Translations under genes and position numbers: made by a program
Notes under the pieces: model-generated
Database searches by the model: none
Seen by the model: only the letters and a program-made list of their open reading frames with translations
What the model was told of the DNA's origin: nothing
Origin: Clostridium sp. CAG:273
GTDB taxonomy: Bacteria > Bacillota > Clostridia > TANB77 > CAG-508
Assembly (NCBI GenBank): GCA_000438355.1
Contig: FR901492.1
Span: 36,988-43,358, forward strand
DNA: 6,371 nt
Direction of reading: 5' to 3'
In this document: positions 5,035 to 6,371 of the stretch, piece by piece
How the letters are laid out: each line of letters starts with the position of its first letter
Numbering within the stretch: position 1 is the first letter of the stretch

Positions 5035-5081
5035 TTTATAAAAAACAGACATACTTATTAATTAGCAAGTATGTCTGTTTT
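5035..5081 (-). terminator. Strong rho-independent terminator after prfA (possibly bidirectional)
   Basis: AAAACAGACATACTT (5042-5056) and AAGTATGTCTGTTTT (5067-5081) form a perfect 15-bp stem with a 10-base loop. On the minus strand it is followed by a run of Ts and then ATAAAA, as expected after prfA, whose stop is about 77 bases upstream. The plus strand also has a T-rich tail, so it could act in both directions. Confidence 0.8.
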
Positions 5082-5157
5082 ATTAATCTTTTATTATTAA
5101 AACTTTTCTTATATATTATTAACTTATCTGAGATATTTCATAATTTGGAATGTTTTT

Positions 5158-6222
5158 CTATTCCTCTTCTCCACCTTGTAATTTTTCTGCCCTATCTACT
5201 GCAATTAAATTATCTATCATTTCATCCAAATTACCATTTAAAAAGTCGTCCATTTGATATATTGAAACTCCTATTCTATGGTCTGTTATTCTTCCTTGTG
5301 GATAGTTGTATGTCCTTATTTTTTCACTTCTATCTCCACTTCCAACTTGAGATTTTCTAGCATTTCTTACTTCACTATCTTGTTTTTGTTTTTCCATATC
5401 ATATAATTTAGTTTTAAGCATCTTCATAGCATACTCTCTGTTTTGAAATTGTGACCTTTCTGTTTGACACTCTACTACTATTCCTGTTGGTTCGTGTATT
5501 AATCTTACTGCAGATGATGTTTTATTTACATGCTGTCCACCTGCACCTGATGCTCTAAATACTTCCATTTTTATGTCTGCTGGATTAATTTCTATTTCTA
5601 CGTCTTCTACTACTGGAAGAACTGCAACTGTTGCCGTTGACGTATGTATCCTACCATTTGCTTCTGTTTCTGGAACTCTTTGAACTCTATGAACTCCACT
5701 TTCGAACTTTAATCTACTATATGCACCTTTTCCACTAATCATAAATGAAATTTCTTTATATCCGCCTATTCCTGTTTCATTCTCGTTAACAATTTCTAGT
5801 TTCCAATGCTTTCTCTCTGCATACATAGAATACATTCTAAATAATGTTCCTGCAAACAAAGCTGCTTCTTCTCCTCCTGCACCTGCTCTTATTTCACATA
5901 TTACATCTTTATCATCATCTGGGTCTTTTGGAATTAAAAGAATCTTTAACTCTTCTTCTATTTTAGGCAATTTATCTTTATTGTCCAATAAATCTATTTC
6001 TGCTAATTCTTTCATTTCTGGGTCTTCTAACATTTCTTTGGCATCTTCTATTGCTTGTTTTACCTTTTTATATTCTCTATATTTCTCTACAATTGGTTCT
6101 ATCTCTGCATGTTCTTTCATGTAATTTTTCCATTCGTCTTGCTTAGAAATTATATCTGGATCACTTATTTTTATTGTTAAATCTTCGTATCTTTTTTCTA
6201 CTGAATCTAGTTTTTGAAACAT
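5158..6222 (-). CDS. prfA: Peptide chain release factor 1 (RF1)
   Basis: This 354-residue protein is full length (E. coli RF1 has 360). The N-terminal coiled-coil domain covers about 1-100. [10 protein letters not shown] at 111-120 is the conserved opening of domain 2. The tripeptide anticodon region is PET at 184-186, inside [18 protein letters not shown], matching the P-x-T of RF1 and not the SPF of RF2. [13 protein letters not shown] at 228-240 holds the catalytic GGQ, whose Q230 is normally methylated by PrmC. The conserved [15 protein letters not shown] lies at 303-317. In the cytosol RF1 reads UAA and UAG in the ribosomal A site and triggers peptide release. AGGAGG lies 5 bases before the ATG. 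It has its own promoter and terminator, so it appears to be a single-gene transcript; prmC is not downstream. Confidence 0.97.
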   Translation of the reverse strand: MFQKLDSVEKRYEDLTIKISDPDIISKQDEWKNYMKEHAEIEPIVEKYREYKKVKQAIEDAKEMLEDPEMKELAEIDLLDNKDKLPKIEEELKILLIPKDPDDDKDVICEIRAGAGGEEAALFAGTLFRMYSMYAERKHWKLEIVNENETGIGGYKEISFMISGKGAYSRLKFESGVHRVQRVPETEANGRIHTSTATVAVLPVVEDVEIEINPADIKMEVFRASGAGGQHVNKTSSAVRLIHEPTGIVVECQTERSQFQNREYAMKMLKTKLYDMEKQKQDSEVRNARKSQVGSGDRSEKIRTYNYPQGRITDHRIGVSIYQMDDFLNGNLDEMIDNLIAVDRAEKLQGGEEE

Positions 6223-6253
6223 AAAATCCTCCTAATTAATTTTAACAAATAAT

Positions 6254-6282
6254 ATTATACCTTATTTTACTTATAATTACAA
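6254..6282 (-). promoter_or_regulatory. prfA promoter
   Basis: On the minus strand, -35 TTGTAA (6277-6282), a 17-base spacer and a perfect TATAAT (6254-6259) predict a start near 6247 and a leader of about 25 bases before the prfA ATG. Confidence 0.75.
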
Positions 6283-6310
6283 CACTTTGTGAAATAATGA
6301 AAAAACTGAT

Positions 6311-6360
6311 AAAAACATTAATAGTTAAATAAATATTTAATTATTTATCTAACTATTAAT
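6311..6360 (-). terminator. Hairpin terminator candidate for the gene upstream of prfA
   Basis: ATTAATAGTTA (6317-6327) pairs with TAACTATTAAT (6350-6360) over 11 bp. After one mismatch a further 7 bp follow (ATAAATA 6329-6335 with TATTTAT 6342-6348). On the minus strand the stem is followed by GTTTTTATC. The stem is almost all A-T. It would end transcription coming from beyond the right edge before the prfA promoter. Confidence 0.5.
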
Positions 6361-6371
6361 TATTTTATAAT

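Noticed and set aside
5145..5360. Plus-strand open frame of 71 codons over the end of prfA.
   Set aside because: Antisense to the highly conserved C-terminal part of RF1.
1..6371. CRISPR array, tRNA, rRNA or insertion sequence.
   Set aside because: No regularly spaced repeats, cloverleaf or rRNA-like segments, and no transposase or integrase frame were seen on either strand.

Overview
The window is very AT-rich. It has strong AGGAGG-type ribosome binding sites, sigma-A-like promoters and clostridial-looking protein sequences, which points to a low-GC Bacillota, probably an anaerobic Clostridia-type bacterium. The standard genetic code appears to hold: the intact genes read tryptophan as TGG and end in TAA or TAG.

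Right side (about 4370-6371), chromosomal backbone. prfA (peptide chain release factor 1) lies on the minus strand with its own promoter, a strong hairpin terminator after it, and another terminator before it for a gene beyond the window. Downstream is a ZIP-family metal transporter gene. It is intact up to its second metal-site motif (HDVPEG) and then changes abruptly to nine unrelated residues and a stop, so its last third is missing. I read this as the edge of inserted or rearranged DNA at about position 4367.

Middle (about 3350-4367), regulatory and remnant DNA. A decayed minus-strand gene for the N-terminal winged-helix part of a phage/ICE-type replication initiator carries one frameshift, one internal TGA and a missing C-terminal part. 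Next come several palindromes, a rho-independent hairpin and two expression signals with no gene attached. A small Xre-type repressor gene (plus strand) then diverges from a 73-residue protein of unknown function (minus strand).

Left side (1-3343), accessory operon on the minus strand. The order is a 73-residue unknown protein, a radical SAM enzyme with a short SPASM/Twitch-like tail, a 67-residue probable antitoxin, a zeta-toxin-family kinase, a small P-loop kinase related to dephospho-CoA kinase/UPF0200 proteins, and the first 30 codons of a Nudix-like protein cut by the window edge. The genes from radical SAM to the P-loop kinase overlap or nearly touch, and the Nudix start follows after 24 bases, so they are probably one transcript from an extended -10 promoter at 2958-2986. 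Combining a radical SAM enzyme, a zeta-type kinase with its antitoxin, a second kinase and a Nudix protein is not a standard toxin-antitoxin locus. It could be a cargo module, either a modified-nucleotide/peptide pathway or a defence system, and it is the most interesting part of the window.
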